Shown here in pieces: positions 1 to 8,476 of a DNA stretch of 36,137 nt; the first letter of the stretch is position 1, and each line of letters begins with the position of its first letter. Source of the DNA: Streptacidiphilus carbonis (GTDB lineage: Bacteria > Actinomycetota > Actinomycetes > Streptomycetales > Streptomycetaceae); contig NZ_BBPM01000027.1 in the NCBI RefSeq assembly GCF_000787775.1, forward strand, positions 1 through 36,137, in the 5' to 3' direction. The translations under genes were made by a program, and so were the position numbers. The notes below the pieces were generated by a model. It was not told where the DNA came from. It worked only from the letters and a program-made list of their open reading frames with translations, and did not search any database.

Positions 1-335
1 CCGCTGGAGCGGGGGGCATCGGTGCGCGGGGCGGCGGGGGGCGCGTAGTCGCCGTAGGCGGAGTCGGTGTAGGCGGAGTCGGTGTAGCCGGGTTCGGCGT
101 AGGAGCTGTCGGCGTATCCGGCGGCAGGGCCGGGGTAGGCGCGCTCGGTGTAGCCCTCGGTGTAGCCGGTCTCCGCATAGGAGGGGTCGGCGTAGCCGCT
201 CTGTCGGTAGTAGCCGTCCTGAGGGTCGTACCCGTCATAGCTGACGCCGTATCCGCTGTCACTGTCCGTGCCTGGCGCGGCTCCGGCGGAGCCGCGCTGG
301 TTCGGATCGGAGGCAGAGCGGGCGTAACTCGACAT
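1..335 (-). CDS. Tyr-rich repeat protein, N-terminal part only
   Basis: An open frame runs from an ATG at 335 (minus strand) off the left edge, giving about 111 residues. A GAGGA ribosome binding site lies about 10 nt upstream of the ATG. From residue 27 on, the protein is a low-complexity stretch with a tyrosine about every four to five residues, in units such as GYTE, AYTD and SYAE, rich in Gly, Ala, Asp and Glu. There is no signal peptide or membrane segment in the visible part. In actinomycetes such disordered Tyr/Gly/Pro-rich N-termini often precede a transmembrane helix and an extracytoplasmic domain, but that part lies outside the window, so no function is assigned. The repeat is visible at DNA level as a near-perfect 18-bp tandem near 50-95. 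Confidence 0.75.
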   Translation of the reverse strand, partial: MSSYARSASDPNQRGSAGAAPGTDSDSGYGVSYDGYDPQDGYYRQSGYADPSYAETGYTEGYTERAYPGPAAGYADSSYAEPGYTDSAYTDSAYGDYAPPAAPRTDAPRSS

Positions 336-613
336 GGACGTTTGTTCCTCGCAGGATCGGGGGCGCATACGGGTGGGGGCCCTGAGGGGCGGCCTCGGCG
401 TTCGGCTTCTGGTCGCTCCTTGTGACGTCTGTCGGCCGCACCTGCCTGCGCAACCGCCTCCTGCGTCACGGTACCCCCATCGAGTGAGGTGTCACAGGAG
501 CCACAGCGTCGTTGTCACGAGGCCCTCACACATTCGGCGTCCGGGGTCGCCCCCGGGAAATCGGGGCACCCGCAGTCCCGCCCTGCCCTTTGCCAGCACC
601 TGACGCCGAATCA

Positions 614-1048
614 TCAGCGCCGGGACGCCGTGAAGACGGGCGCGGCGATCGGTGCCGGGTCCGTGGCGTCGGCGGCGTCGCCTGTGGGCAAGCTCACATG
701 CAACGCCATGCCGACGTTCAGCGTCGCCGGGTCGCAGCCGACCACCGCGGTCATCATCCGGGGCCCCTCGGCGAGGTCCACAACGGCGGCGACGTAGGGC
801 AGCCGGTCCCGGAACGGAGGCAGGTCGTTGACGTGCACCACGGACCAGGTGTAGAGGACGGCGTCACCGGAGGCCTGCTCCCACTCGACGTCCTCACTCC
901 AGCAGTAGGGGCAGAACTCGCGGGGGTAGTGGTGCGCCCGGCCGCAGGCCCCGCAGCGGCGCAGCAGCAGCCGTCCCTGTGCGGCCGCCTCCCAGTAGGG
1001 GCGGGTGAAGGCGTCGGGTTCGGGCCGGTCGGCCAGCGCATCTGACAT
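614..1048 (-). CDS. Zn-ribbon OB-fold (DUF35) protein
   Basis: This is a 144-residue protein of the DUF35 family: an N-terminal helix, a rubredoxin-like zinc ribbon with Cys32-x2-Cys35 and Cys46-x2-Cys49, then an OB-fold (about residues 58-130). Family members such as the ChsH2 C-terminal domain work with thiolase-fold lipid-transfer proteins (Ltp) or MaoC-type hydratases on CoA thioesters, but no such partner is encoded in this window. The gene is divergent from the acyl-CoA synthetase at 1173. No Shine-Dalgarno is visible upstream of the ATG, and a palindromic operator (1041-1057) overlaps the start codon, so the mRNA may be leaderless. It ends in a double stop, TGATGA. Family assignment is firm; the substrate is unknown. 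Confidence 0.88.
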   Translation of the reverse strand: MSDALADRPEPDAFTRPYWEAAAQGRLLLRRCGACGRAHHYPREFCPYCWSEDVEWEQASGDAVLYTWSVVHVNDLPPFRDRLPYVAAVVDLAEGPRMMTAVVGCDPATLNVGMALHVSLPTGDAADATDPAPIAAPVFTASRR

Positions 1049-1057
1049 ATCGTCAGT
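1041..1057. promoter_or_regulatory. Regulon operator, site A
   Basis: The palindrome TCTGAC-ATATC-GTCAGT is one of seven copies of the same YCTGAC-N5-GTCAGR element. It covers the start codon (1046-1048) of the DUF35 gene, so a bound protein would block transcription of a leaderless or very short-leader mRNA. TACGCT (minus strand, near 1060-1065) could be its -10 element. Confidence 0.7.
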
Positions 1058-1133
1058 TCAGCGTATGCGGTGAGCTGGGCGCAAGAGCCGCGGTCCGCAC
1101 CGACCCCTTCCAGCAAGCGTTTCCTGCCAGTAA

Positions 1134-1150
1134 TCTGATGGAACGTCAGA
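1134..1150. promoter_or_regulatory. Regulon operator, site B
   Basis: The palindrome TCTGAT-GGAAC-GTCAGA ends 23 nt before the ATG of the acyl-CoA synthetase. Its centre is 93 bp from site A, so each arm of this divergent promoter has its own operator. A possible -10-like TATAGG follows directly. Confidence 0.75.
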
Positions 1151-1172
1151 TATAGGGAACGGAGGCACCGCC

Positions 1173-3326
1173 ATGCTGGACCCGGACGACGAGACCGATG
1201 TCGGCGGACGCCCGGTGCGGTCACGCCCGGTCGATCTCGACGCCTTCTTCCGCCCGTCGAGCGTGGCGGTGATCGGCGCCTCGGACACGCCGGGGCGCCC
1301 CAACACCGGCATCACCCGCCAGCTGCGCGGCTGGGCCGAACGGGTCGGGGCGCGGATGTACCCGGTCAACCCGGGCCGGTCCGAGGTGGACGGGCAGCCC
1401 TGCTACCCGGACCTGGCCGCGGTGTCCGCCGCCGGTGGGGAGCCGGTCGACCTGGCGGTGATCCTGCTCGCCGACCCCGAGCCGGTGGTGGCCCAGCTGA
1501 TCGACGCCAAGGTGAAGTTCGCGGTGGCCTTCGCCTCCGGCTTCGCCGAGACCGGCGCCGAGGGCGCCGAGGCGCAGCGGCGGCTGGCCCGGCTGATCGC
1601 CGAGGCCCCGACCGGGCTGCGGCTGCTCGGCCCCAACACCAACCTCAACGCGTTCGAGCGCTTCCGCGAGGACCTGAGCGGACCGGCCATCGCGCTGATC
1701 ACCCAGAGCGGCCACCAGGGCCGCCCGCTGTTCTCACTGCAGAGCCTGGGCATCCGGCTCAGCCACTGGGCCCCCACCGGCAACGAGGCGGACCTGGAGG
1801 TCGCCGACTTCGTCCGCTGGTTCGCCGACCAGCCCGAGGTCGGCGCCATCGCCGCCTACATAGAGGGACTCAAGGACGGCCGCAGCTTCCTGCTGGCCGC
1901 CGACCACGCCGCCCGGCGCGGCGTCCCGGTGGTAGCCGTCAAGGTCGGCCGGACCCGGGAGGGCGCCCGGATGGCCGCCTCCCACACCGGCAAGCTCACC
2001 GGCGCGGACGACGTGGTGGACGCGGCCTTCCGGCAGTTCGGGGTGATCCGGGTGGACGGCCTGGACGAGCTCCAGGACACCGCCGCGCTGCTGGCCCGGG
2101 CCAGGCCGCCGCAGGCGGAGGGGGTCGCTGTCTACTCCATCTCCGGCGGCACCGGCGCCCACCTCGCCGACCTGGCCTCGATGGCCGGGCTGACGATGCC
2201 CCAGCTGGCCCAGCAGAAGCAGGACGAGCTGCACCAGTGGATCCCGGAGTACCTCAGCGTCGCCAACCCGGTCGACAACGGCGGCCACCCGGTCGGCGAC
2301 TGGCGCGGACGGAGGATCCTGGACGCGATCCTGGCCGACCCGTCGGTGGGCGTGCTGATCTGCCCGATCACCGGGCCGTTCCCGCCGATGAGCGACAAGC
2401 TGGCGCAGGACCTGGTGGAGGTCGCCGAGACCACGGACAAGCTGGTGTGCGTGGTCTGGGGCTCGCCGGACGGCACCGAGGCCGCGTACCGGGAGACCCT
2501 GCTCGGCTCCTCGCGGGTGGCCACCTTCCGTACCTTCGGCAACTGCGTGCGGGCCGTCGCCGCCTATCTGGAGCACCACCGCTTCACGGCCGGCTACCGC
2601 AGCCCGTTCGAGCACGCGCCGCGGACTGCCTGCGCCGGCAAGGTCAAGGCGCAGCGGGTGCTCCGGCCCGGGCAGCAGCTCAGCGAGGTCGCCGCGAAGC
2701 AGCTGCTGCGCTCCTACGGCCTGCGGGTGCCCCGGGAGCAGCTGGTGACCAGCGCCGCGGGCGCGGTGCGGGCGGCGGGGGTGGTCGGCTACCCGGTGGT
2801 GCTGAAGGGTTCGGCCCCCGAGGTGGCCCACAAGACCGAACTCGGGCTGGTGCACGTCGGTCTGACCTCGGCCAGCCAGGTGCGCGAGGCGTTCCGGGAG
2901 CTCACCGACAACGCCCGGGCCGCCGGGATCCCCCGCCTGGAGGGGGTGCTGGTGTGCCAGATGGTGGAGGCCGGGGTGGAGATGGTCATCGGCGTCACCC
3001 AGGACCCCGGCTTCGGACCGACGGTGACCGTCGGCATGGGCGGCGTGCTGGTGGAGGTGCTGGCGGACACGGCCGTGATGGTGCCGCCGTTCGACTGCCT
3101 GGACGTCCGGGCCGCGCTGGACCGGCTGCGCTGCCGACCGCTGCTGGACGGGGTGCGCGGCGGTCCGCCGATGGATGTGGACGCGCTGGTGGAGGCGGCC
3201 ATGCGGGTGCAGCGGATGGCCGTCGAGCTGGACGGCGAGCTGGCCGAGCTGGACATCAACCCGCTGATGGTGCTGGAGCGCGGCAAGGGCGTGGTGGCGC
3301 TGGACGCGCTGGCGGTGTGCCGGTGA
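1173..3326 (+). CDS. ADP-forming acyl-CoA synthetase (acetate-CoA ligase family)
   Basis: The 717-residue protein has the full one-chain layout of NDP-forming acyl-CoA synthetases. A CoA-binding Rossmann domain opens with SVAVIGAS (about 31-38), succinyl-CoA-ligase-like domains follow, and a C-terminal ATP-grasp domain (about 490-715) carries GYPVVLKGSAPEVAHKTE. The phosphorylated histidine lies in the conserved segment AASHTGKLTG. The enzyme should form an acyl-CoA from a carboxylic acid, ATP and CoA with release of ADP and phosphate; no acetyltransferase domain is fused. The ATG at 1173 has GGAGG 7 nt upstream. The crotonase gene follows closely, so the two are probably co-transcribed. Operator B sits in its promoter. 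The acid substrate cannot be read from the sequence. Confidence 0.9.
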   Translation: MLDPDDETDVGGRPVRSRPVDLDAFFRPSSVAVIGASDTPGRPNTGITRQLRGWAERVGARMYPVNPGRSEVDGQPCYPDLAAVSAAGGEPVDLAVILLADPEPVVAQLIDAKVKFAVAFASGFAETGAEGAEAQRRLARLIAEAPTGLRLLGPNTNLNAFERFREDLSGPAIALITQSGHQGRPLFSLQSLGIRLSHWAPTGNEADLEVADFVRWFADQPEVGAIAAYIEGLKDGRSFLLAADHAARRGVPVVAVKVGRTREGARMAASHTGKLTGADDVVDAAFRQFGVIRVDGLDELQDTAALLARARPPQAEGVAVYSISGGTGAHLADLASMAGLTMPQLAQQKQDELHQWIPEYLSVANPVDNGGHPVGDWRGRRILDAILADPSVGVLICPITGPFPPMSDKLAQDLVEVAETTDKLVCVVWGSPDGTEAAYRETLLGSSRVATFRTFGNCVRAVAAYLEHHRFTAGYRSPFEHAPRTACAGKVKAQRVLRPGQQLSEVAAKQLLRSYGLRVPREQLVTSAAGAVRAAGVVGYPVVLKGSAPEVAHKTELGLVHVGLTSASQVREAFRELTDNARAAGIPRLEGVLVCQMVEAGVEMVIGVTQDPGFGPTVTVGMGGVLVEVLADTAVMVPPFDCLDVRAALDRLRCRPLLDGVRGGPPMDVDALVEAAMRVQRMAVELDGELAELDINPLMVLERGKGVVALDALAVCR

Positions 3327-3358
3327 GCGGGAGTGCGAGCCGGTCGGAGGGCGGGCCA

Positions 3359-4138
3359 ATGCTGGTGGACCGGGCGGGCGGGGTGCTGTGGCTGACGCTG
3401 CATCGGCCGCAGGCGCTGAACGCGGTCACCGCCGAGCTGCGGGAGCTGCTGATCGCCGAGCTGACCGGCGCCTCGGCCGACCCGTCCGTGCGCGCGGTGG
3501 TGCTGACCGGCTCGGGGCGGGGCTTCTGCTCCGGCGCGGACCTGCGGTCGGGCGCCCCCGGGGCGGGACCACCGATCGCCGGTGATGTCGAGCGGATGCT
3601 GCGGAACGGCGTCCAGCGCATGATCGCGGCGGTACTGGACTGCGAGAAGCCGGTGCTGGCGGCGGTGAACGGCACGGCGGCGGGGGTAGGTGTGCACCTG
3701 GCGCTGGCCTGCGACCTGGTGCTGGCGAGTGATCAGGCGAGCTTTGTGGCGGCCTTCGCACGGCGCGGGCTGGTCCCGGACGGCGGCGGGGCCTATCTGC
3801 TGCCGCGGCTGGTCGGGCCGCAGCGGGCCAAGGAGCTGCTCTTCTTCGGCGACAAGCTGTCGGCCGCGGACGCGGAGCGAATGGGGCTGGTCAACCTGGT
3901 CGTCCCGGGCGAGGAGCTGGAGAAGACGGCCCGGGAGTGGGCGGAACGGCTGGCAGCCGGTCCGACCCGGGCCCTGGCGATGACCAAGCGCCTGGTGAAC
4001 GCGTCACTGGAGTCGGACCGGGCCACCGCGTTCGCGGCGGAGGCGACGGCGCAGGAGGTCAATATGACCACGGCGGACGCGCCCGAGGGGGTACGGGCCT
4101 TCGTCGAACGGCGGCCACCGCGGTTCGAGGGGCGCTGA
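3359..4138 (+). CDS. Enoyl-CoA hydratase/isomerase (crotonase) family protein
   Basis: This is a 259-residue crotonase-fold protein with the oxyanion-hole segments GRGFCSGADL (about 53-62) and GTAAGVGVHLALACD (about 105-119). By alignment with rat enoyl-CoA hydratase from memory, both catalytic glutamates are absent (His113 and a Phe near 133 take their places). An aspartate (Asp141) in PDGGG is kept, as in PaaG-type and other enoyl-CoA isomerases, so isomerisation is at least as likely as hydration. The ATG at 3359 is preferred because GGAGG (3346-3350) lies 8 nt upstream; a GTG at 3323 overlapping the synthetase stop is the alternative. Its 3' end overlaps the convergent membrane-protein gene and carries a tandem repeat of the stop region. 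Confidence 0.88.
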   Translation: MLVDRAGGVLWLTLHRPQALNAVTAELRELLIAELTGASADPSVRAVVLTGSGRGFCSGADLRSGAPGAGPPIAGDVERMLRNGVQRMIAAVLDCEKPVLAAVNGTAAGVGVHLALACDLVLASDQASFVAAFARRGLVPDGGGAYLLPRLVGPQRAKELLFFGDKLSAADAERMGLVNLVVPGEELEKTAREWAERLAAGPTRALAMTKRLVNASLESDRATAFAAEATAQEVNMTTADAPEGVRAFVERRPPRFEGR

Positions 4139-4984
4139 ACTTCGAGGGGCGATGAACTCTTCGAGGGCTGAACGGGGCGGCGGCGGGGGCGGTGGGCAGA
4201 GGCGGGGGCCGGCTTCCAGGACCTCGACCGCGCCGAGGTAACCGCCGGCCTCCTCCAGCACCAGCTCGGGCTCGCGGCGCAGAAAGGACATTCCGGTGCC
4301 GGAGTGCAGCCGCGCCGTGTGCCCGGTCAGCTCCAGTTCGAGCGGTGTCGCCTGCCAGCCGTGGCCCAGGTCGGTGGCCGAGTCCACCTTCAGCACCAGC
4401 TGCGGCTGGGCGTCGCGGCCCGACTCCCACAGCCCGGCGACGGACACCGCGCCGCCGCGGGTGAGGGTGAACACCCCGTCAGGCTCGATCCGGAGCACGC
4501 TGCCCCCGCCGTCCCAGACCCCGGGCACGGCGGCAGCGACGAGGTCTGCGGTCGGTCCGGGCCGGCGGCCCCAGAGCACCCAGGCCCCGGCGACCATGGG
4601 GATGGCAGCCAACTCGATGCCGCTGGTCATGCCCCAGACCATGCCCAGTCCGCCGAGAGTGCCGCCCTGGAACTCGAACCGGACGTCGACGTACGAGGCC
4701 AGCAGGAGCAGCAGGGCACCCAGCAGAACGGGGAAGCGGCCGCGCAGCAGCCGGCGGCTCACCGTGCGGGTCAGCGCCAGCAGGGCCATGATGACGACCA
4801 GCTCGACGGCGGCGTGCAGAAGCTGGTTCAGCAGCAGAGCCCAGTCGGTCCCCGTCGAACCGTCCGTGTTCACCGGCGAACGGGAGAACACTCCGCTTAC
4901 GTACAGCACCTCGAAGTTGAGCAGCGCCAGAATCCCGGCCACCGCGCCCAGCGCCTGTATCCACCGCTTGGCCTGCTGGTTCAT
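4004..4984 (-). CDS. Predicted four-helix membrane protein of unknown function
   Basis: The 326-residue product has four hydrophobic segments (about residues 8-30, 50-72, 83-100 and 108-135) followed by a soluble, probably beta-rich region with an acidic-aromatic character, and then a proline run and an Arg-rich tail. I do not recognise the family. The ATG at 4984 has a good GAGGGG site 7 nt upstream. The last 45 codons or so run antisense through the 3' end of the crotonase gene, an overlap of 135 nt, and cross the 17-bp tandem repeat. Because 17 is not a multiple of 3, repeat expansion would shift this frame, so the native C-terminus may be an artefact of that expansion. No operator of the surrounding regulon precedes it. 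Confidence 0.65.
   Translation of the reverse strand: MNQQAKRWIQALGAVAGILALLNFEVLYVSGVFSRSPVNTDGSTGTDWALLLNQLLHAAVELVVIMALLALTRTVSRRLLRGRFPVLLGALLLLLASYVDVRFEFQGGTLGGLGMVWGMTSGIELAAIPMVAGAWVLWGRRPGPTADLVAAAVPGVWDGGGSVLRIEPDGVFTLTRGGAVSVAGLWESGRDAQPQLVLKVDSATDLGHGWQATPLELELTGHTARLHSGTGMSFLRREPELVLEEAGGYLGAVEVLEAGPRLCPPPPPPPRSALEEFIAPRSSAPLEPRWPPFDEGPYPLGRVRRGHIDLLRRRLRRERGGPVRLQ
4124..4173. repeat. Tandem repeat of the crotonase stop region (3 copies)
   Basis: TTCGAGGGGCGCTGAAC (4124-4140), which contains the gene's TGA, is followed directly by a copy with one change (4141-4157). After two bases comes a third copy with 3 bases deleted (4160-4173). Each copy keeps a TGA. Confidence 0.85.
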
Positions 4985-5076
4985 CCTTGTCCCCTCACCC
5001 GGTCCTCCCAGAACCGAGGGACCAGACTACGCAGCGCCTGATCATCGGCGTCAAGGGTCGAAGGAGGCCCTTCTCA

Positions 5077-5093
5077 TCTGACGATCCGTCAGG
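5077..5093. promoter_or_regulatory. Regulon operator, site C
   Basis: The palindrome TCTGAC-GATCC-GTCAGG ends 50 nt before the flavin reductase start. It matches the six other sites in spacing and arms. Confidence 0.78.
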
Positions 5094-5142
5094 TTCAATG
5101 GAGACCTGACACCGTCAAGGACGAGACCACTGCGAGGAAGCG

Positions 5143-5784
5143 ATGGGCCACGAGGGCATGGCGGTCGCCGCCGTCCGGTACCTCCGCGCGGCGGCCGCGC
5201 GGCCGGCCGAGGCGGAGCCGGAGCCCGCACCCGAGCCGCCCGAGCTGCCGCAGCTGCGCGCCGTGGGGCCGGACGAGCGGCTGCCCGGAGCGGTCGACGA
5301 CCCGATGCTGATGCGCTCCGTGCTGGGCCGCTTCTGCACCGGCGTCACCGTGATCAGCGCCCTGGCGCCGGACGGCACCCCGGCCGGCTTCGCCTGCCAG
5401 TCCTTCTCCTCGCTGTCCCTGGACCCCCCGCTGGTGAGCTTCAACGTCGCCCGGACCTCGGCCTCCTGGCCCAGGATCGCCCACGCCGGACGGTTCTGCG
5501 TCAGCGTCCTCGCCGCCGACCAGGGCCCGCTCTGCCGCACCTTCGCGGTCAGCAGCGCCTCCGGCGCGGACAAGTTCGCCGGTGTGGAGTGGAGCCCCTC
5601 CCCCGGCACCGGCTCGCCGCGCGTCGCCCACGCGCTGGCCTGGATCGACTGCACCATCCACGCCGTCCACATCGGCGGCGACCACCTGATCGTCCTCGGC
5701 CGGGTCTGCGACCTGGAGGTGGGCCCGAGCGACGCCGGGCCGCTGCTGTTCTACCGCGGCGGGTTCGGCGAACTCACGCAGTGA
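5143..5784 (+). CDS. Flavin reductase domain protein (HsaB-like fold)
   Basis: This 213-residue protein has an Ala/Pro/Glu-rich N-terminal extension of about 50 residues. A flavin reductase domain follows, starting near LMRSVLGRFCTGVTVIS and continuing with the FMN-binding segment SFSSLSLDPPLVSFNVA. Such proteins reduce FMN or FAD with NAD(P)H and pass it to a separate two-component monooxygenase; HsaB in steroid catabolism is an example. No monooxygenase component is visible in the window. The ATG at 5143 follows GAGGA by 4 nt; an in-frame ATG at 5158 is possible. The gene has regulon operator C upstream. Its stop overlaps the stop of the convergent MFS gene by 11 nt. Confidence 0.85.
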   Translation: MGHEGMAVAAVRYLRAAAARPAEAEPEPAPEPPELPQLRAVGPDERLPGAVDDPMLMRSVLGRFCTGVTVISALAPDGTPAGFACQSFSSLSLDPPLVSFNVARTSASWPRIAHAGRFCVSVLAADQGPLCRTFAVSSASGADKFAGVEWSPSPGTGSPRVAHALAWIDCTIHAVHIGGDHLIVLGRVCDLEVGPSDAGPLLFYRGGFGELTQ

Positions 5785-7123
5785 CCGGGACGCCTGTCGC
5801 CGTCGCGAGCGGCGGCTGCGGCTTGGCCCGCAGCAGCAGGGCGCAGCTGGCTGCGATCACGCACAGCGCTCCGGCGCCGTACCAGGCCGCGTCGTAGCTG
5901 CCGAGCTGGTCCCGGACCAGGCCGGCGCCGAAGGCGACCAGGGCCGCGCCGACCTGGTGGCCGCAGAACACCCAGCCGAAGACGATCGGGGCGTCCTCGC
6001 CGAACCACTCCCGGCACAGCGCGATGGTCGGCGGCACCGTCGCGACCCAGTCCAGTCCGTAGAAGACGATGAAGACCACCATGCTGGGGTGCACGGTGCG
6101 GGCGAACAGCGCGGGCAGGAACAGCAGCGAGGCGCCGCGCAGCAGGTAGTAGACGCCGAGCAGTTTGCGCGAGTCCAACCGGTCCGTCAGCCAGCCCGAG
6201 AAGACGGTGCCGACCACGTCGAACACCCCGACCAGGGCGAGCAGGCTCGCGGCGGTGGTCTCCACCATCCCGTGGTCGCCTGCGGCCGGGATGAAATGCG
6301 TGCCCACCAGGCCGTTGGTGGTCGCTCCGCAGATCGCGAAGGATCCCGCCAGCAGCCAGAACGGCCTGGTCCGGGCCGCCTGTCGGAGCAGCCGCAGTGC
6401 CCGCAGGCCCTTGGGCTCCTCGGCCGGGGATGCTGTCGCCGCCGTCTCCGCTGCGGCTGCGGCCTCCTCGGTCTGTCCGTACGGCAGCAGGCCCAGGTCG
6501 GCGGGGCGCTCGCGGAGCAGCATCAGCACGATCGGGACCACCGCGAGCGAGCAGCAGCCGACCACCAGTGAGGCGCTGCGCCAGCCGTAGGCGCTGATCA
6601 GCCAGGCCAGGATGGGCAGGAACACCAGGTTCCCGGCGGCGCTGGCGGCGGTCAGCACACCGGTGACCAGTCCGCGCCGGGCCAGGAACCAGCGGCCGGT
6701 GATGGTCGCGGTGAAGGCCAGCGCCATGGATCCGCTTCCGATTCCGACCAGGACACCCCAGCACAGCATCATCTGCCACGGCGCGTCCATGTAGACGGTG
6801 GCTCCGGCCCCGACAGCCATCATCGTCAGCGCGACTGCGGCCACCCGGCGGATGCCGAAGCGGTCCATCAGCGCGGCGGCGAAGGGCGCGGTCAGGCCGT
6901 TGAGGATCATGTTGACCGAGACGGCGGCCGAGATGACGCCGTGCGACCAGCCGAACTCCGTGTTCAGCGGCTCCATGAGCAGCGCCGGCGTGGACCGGAA
7001 CCCGGCCGCGCCGAGCAGGACGAGGAGACAGACCCCGGCGACGATCCACGCGTAGTGCAGGCGCGGGGCACGGGGCGCGTCGGCGGGTCGGATGGCGGCG
7101 GGAGCTGTCTGCTGATCGGTCAC
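5774..7123 (-). CDS. MFS transporter
   Basis: The product, 449 residues from a GTG at 7123, shows the two-times-six-helix layout of the major facilitator superfamily. A cytoplasmic loop rich in Ala and Glu lies between helices 6 and 7, and a motif-A-like segment (LMDRFGIRR) lies between helices 2 and 3. Substrate and direction cannot be told; relatives of this length include monocarboxylate-type transporters. The start follows the first residues MTDQQTAP and has only a weak AGGG just upstream. It is divergent from a GlxA-type regulator across a gap of about 90 bp, the usual layout for a regulator and its target. It lacks the palindromic operator of the flanking catabolic genes, so it is probably controlled by its neighbour instead. 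Confidence 0.87.
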   Translation of the reverse strand: MTDQQTAPAAIRPADAPRAPRLHYAWIVAGVCLLVLLGAAGFRSTPALLMEPLNTEFGWSHGVISAAVSVNMILNGLTAPFAAALMDRFGIRRVAAVALTMMAVGAGATVYMDAPWQMMLCWGVLVGIGSGSMALAFTATITGRWFLARRGLVTGVLTAASAAGNLVFLPILAWLISAYGWRSASLVVGCCSLAVVPIVLMLLRERPADLGLLPYGQTEEAAAAAETAATASPAEEPKGLRALRLLRQAARTRPFWLLAGSFAICGATTNGLVGTHFIPAAGDHGMVETTAASLLALVGVFDVVGTVFSGWLTDRLDSRKLLGVYYLLRGASLLFLPALFARTVHPSMVVFIVFYGLDWVATVPPTIALCREWFGEDAPIVFGWVFCGHQVGAALVAFGAGLVRDQLGSYDAAWYGAGALCVIAASCALLLRAKPQPPLATATGVPVTA

Positions 7124-7211
7124 CCCTGGATTCTGGCCAGCGGGCCGCAGCCGCAGCGAGTGGCCGGAAGGACAGCTTGCGCAAGGATCGGGCCAGGCGC
7201 AGGATGGGCCC

Positions 7212-8192
7212 ATGCCCCGACCACCGCACCGCGTAGCCGTGCTCGCCCTCCCCGGGGTGATCGCCTTCGAGCTGGCGACGCCCTCCCGCATCCTGGAGTC
7301 CGCGCACGCGGTCGGCGACCCGCCGCTGTACGAGGTGGGCACCTGCACGGTTGACGGGAAACCGGTCCGGACCAGCACCGACTTCGGCATCACCGTCGAG
7401 CACGGCCCGGAACTGCTGGCCACCGCCGACACGGTGGTCATCCCGGCCACCAAGGGCACCAGCGTGATCGAGAGCGAGGGACGCCTTCCGCAGGAGGTCA
7501 CCGACGCGCTGGCGCTGATCCGCCCCGGCACCCGGCTGGTCTCCATCTGCACCGGCGCCTTCGTCCTGGCCGCGGCCGGCCTGCTGGACGGCCGGCCCGC
7601 GACGACGCACTGGATGCACACCGCGGACTTCCGCCGACTGTTCCCGAAGGTCCGGCTCAACCCCGATGTGCTGTACGTGGACGACGGCGACGTGCTGACG
7701 TCGGGCGGGGTTGCCGCAGGAGTGGACCTCTGCATGCACCTGGTACGGCGCGACCACGGGTCGGCCGTCGCCAACCGGGTGGCCCGCCGCTGCATCGTCC
7801 CGCCGTGGCGGGAGGGCGGCCAGGCCCAGTACGTGGACCTGCCGGTCCCGGAGGAAGGCACCGAAGGGACAGCGGCGGCACGGGCCTGGGCGCTGGAACG
7901 GCTGGGCGAACCGCTGGCGCTGCGCGACCTGGCGGAACGCTCGGGTATGAGCGTCCGAACGTTCACCCGCCGCTTCCGGGAGGAGACGGGGGTGAGCCCA
8001 GGGCAGTGGCTGATCCGTCAGCGGGCGGCGCGGGCCCGGGAGTTGCTGGAGGGGAGCGAGATGACCGTGGACCGGATCGCACGCGAGGTGGGATTCGGCA
8101 CGGCGGCCTCCATGCGGGCGCATGTCCGCGACGTGCTGGGGGTCGCACCGAGTGCGTACCGGCGCACGTTCCGAGCGGTCTCGGTGGACTGA
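7212..8192 (+). CDS. GlxA-family transcriptional regulator (DJ-1/PfpI plus AraC HTH)
   Basis: This 326-residue protein has an N-terminal DJ-1/PfpI-like domain (about residues 7-175) with the elbow SICTGAFVLAAAG, whose cysteine is where related amidases carry their nucleophile. A C-terminal AraC-type double helix-turn-helix (about 222-322) contains the segments LAERSGMSVRTFTRRF and VDRIAREVGFGTAASM. The family acts as DNA-binding activators or repressors that probably sense small molecules through the DJ-1 domain. It is divergent from the MFS gene, which is its likely target. The intergenic gap of about 90 bp must hold both promoters. The family call is firm; the ligand is unknown. Confidence 0.92.
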   Translation: MPRPPHRVAVLALPGVIAFELATPSRILESAHAVGDPPLYEVGTCTVDGKPVRTSTDFGITVEHGPELLATADTVVIPATKGTSVIESEGRLPQEVTDALALIRPGTRLVSICTGAFVLAAAGLLDGRPATTHWMHTADFRRLFPKVRLNPDVLYVDDGDVLTSGGVAAGVDLCMHLVRRDHGSAVANRVARRCIVPPWREGGQAQYVDLPVPEEGTEGTAAARAWALERLGEPLALRDLAERSGMSVRTFTRRFREETGVSPGQWLIRQRAARARELLEGSEMTVDRIAREVGFGTAASMRAHVRDVLGVAPSAYRRTFRAVSVD

Positions 8193-8324
8193 CCTCTGGC
8201 GGCGGGGCGGGGGCCTGGGGACGGTCCGGGAGCCGTGGGCGGCAGCGGTACTGCGGAAATTGCGCGCGGCGGAGCGGCAACCGGGGTACGCGATGCGGCC
8301 GAGCCCCCGCCCGTCGCCCGTCGG

Positions 8325-8361
8325 CCGACGCTCCGACGCTCCGACGCTCCGACGCTCCGAC
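8325..8361. repeat. Octamer tandem repeat (GCTCCGAC)n
   Basis: Four perfect copies of GCTCCGAC (8330-8361) are preceded by a partial copy (8325-8329), 4.6 units in all. It lies in non-coding sequence, so it may vary in copy number between isolates. Confidence 0.9.
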
Positions 8362-8476
8362 GAGCGTTCGCTCCCGCTGACTGCACATCACCTCCGTGGG
8401 GCCACGCCGGTCCATCCCGGGCCGGGTGCAGGGTGGGGCGGAGCGTGCGGCCGCGGCGCGGCGCAGCGGCAGGCCT

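Noticed and set aside
5106-5118. CTGAC-ACC-GTCAA near the flavin reductase
   Set aside because: The spacer is 3 nt, not 5, and the right arm is imperfect; a proper site (C) is already present just upstream.
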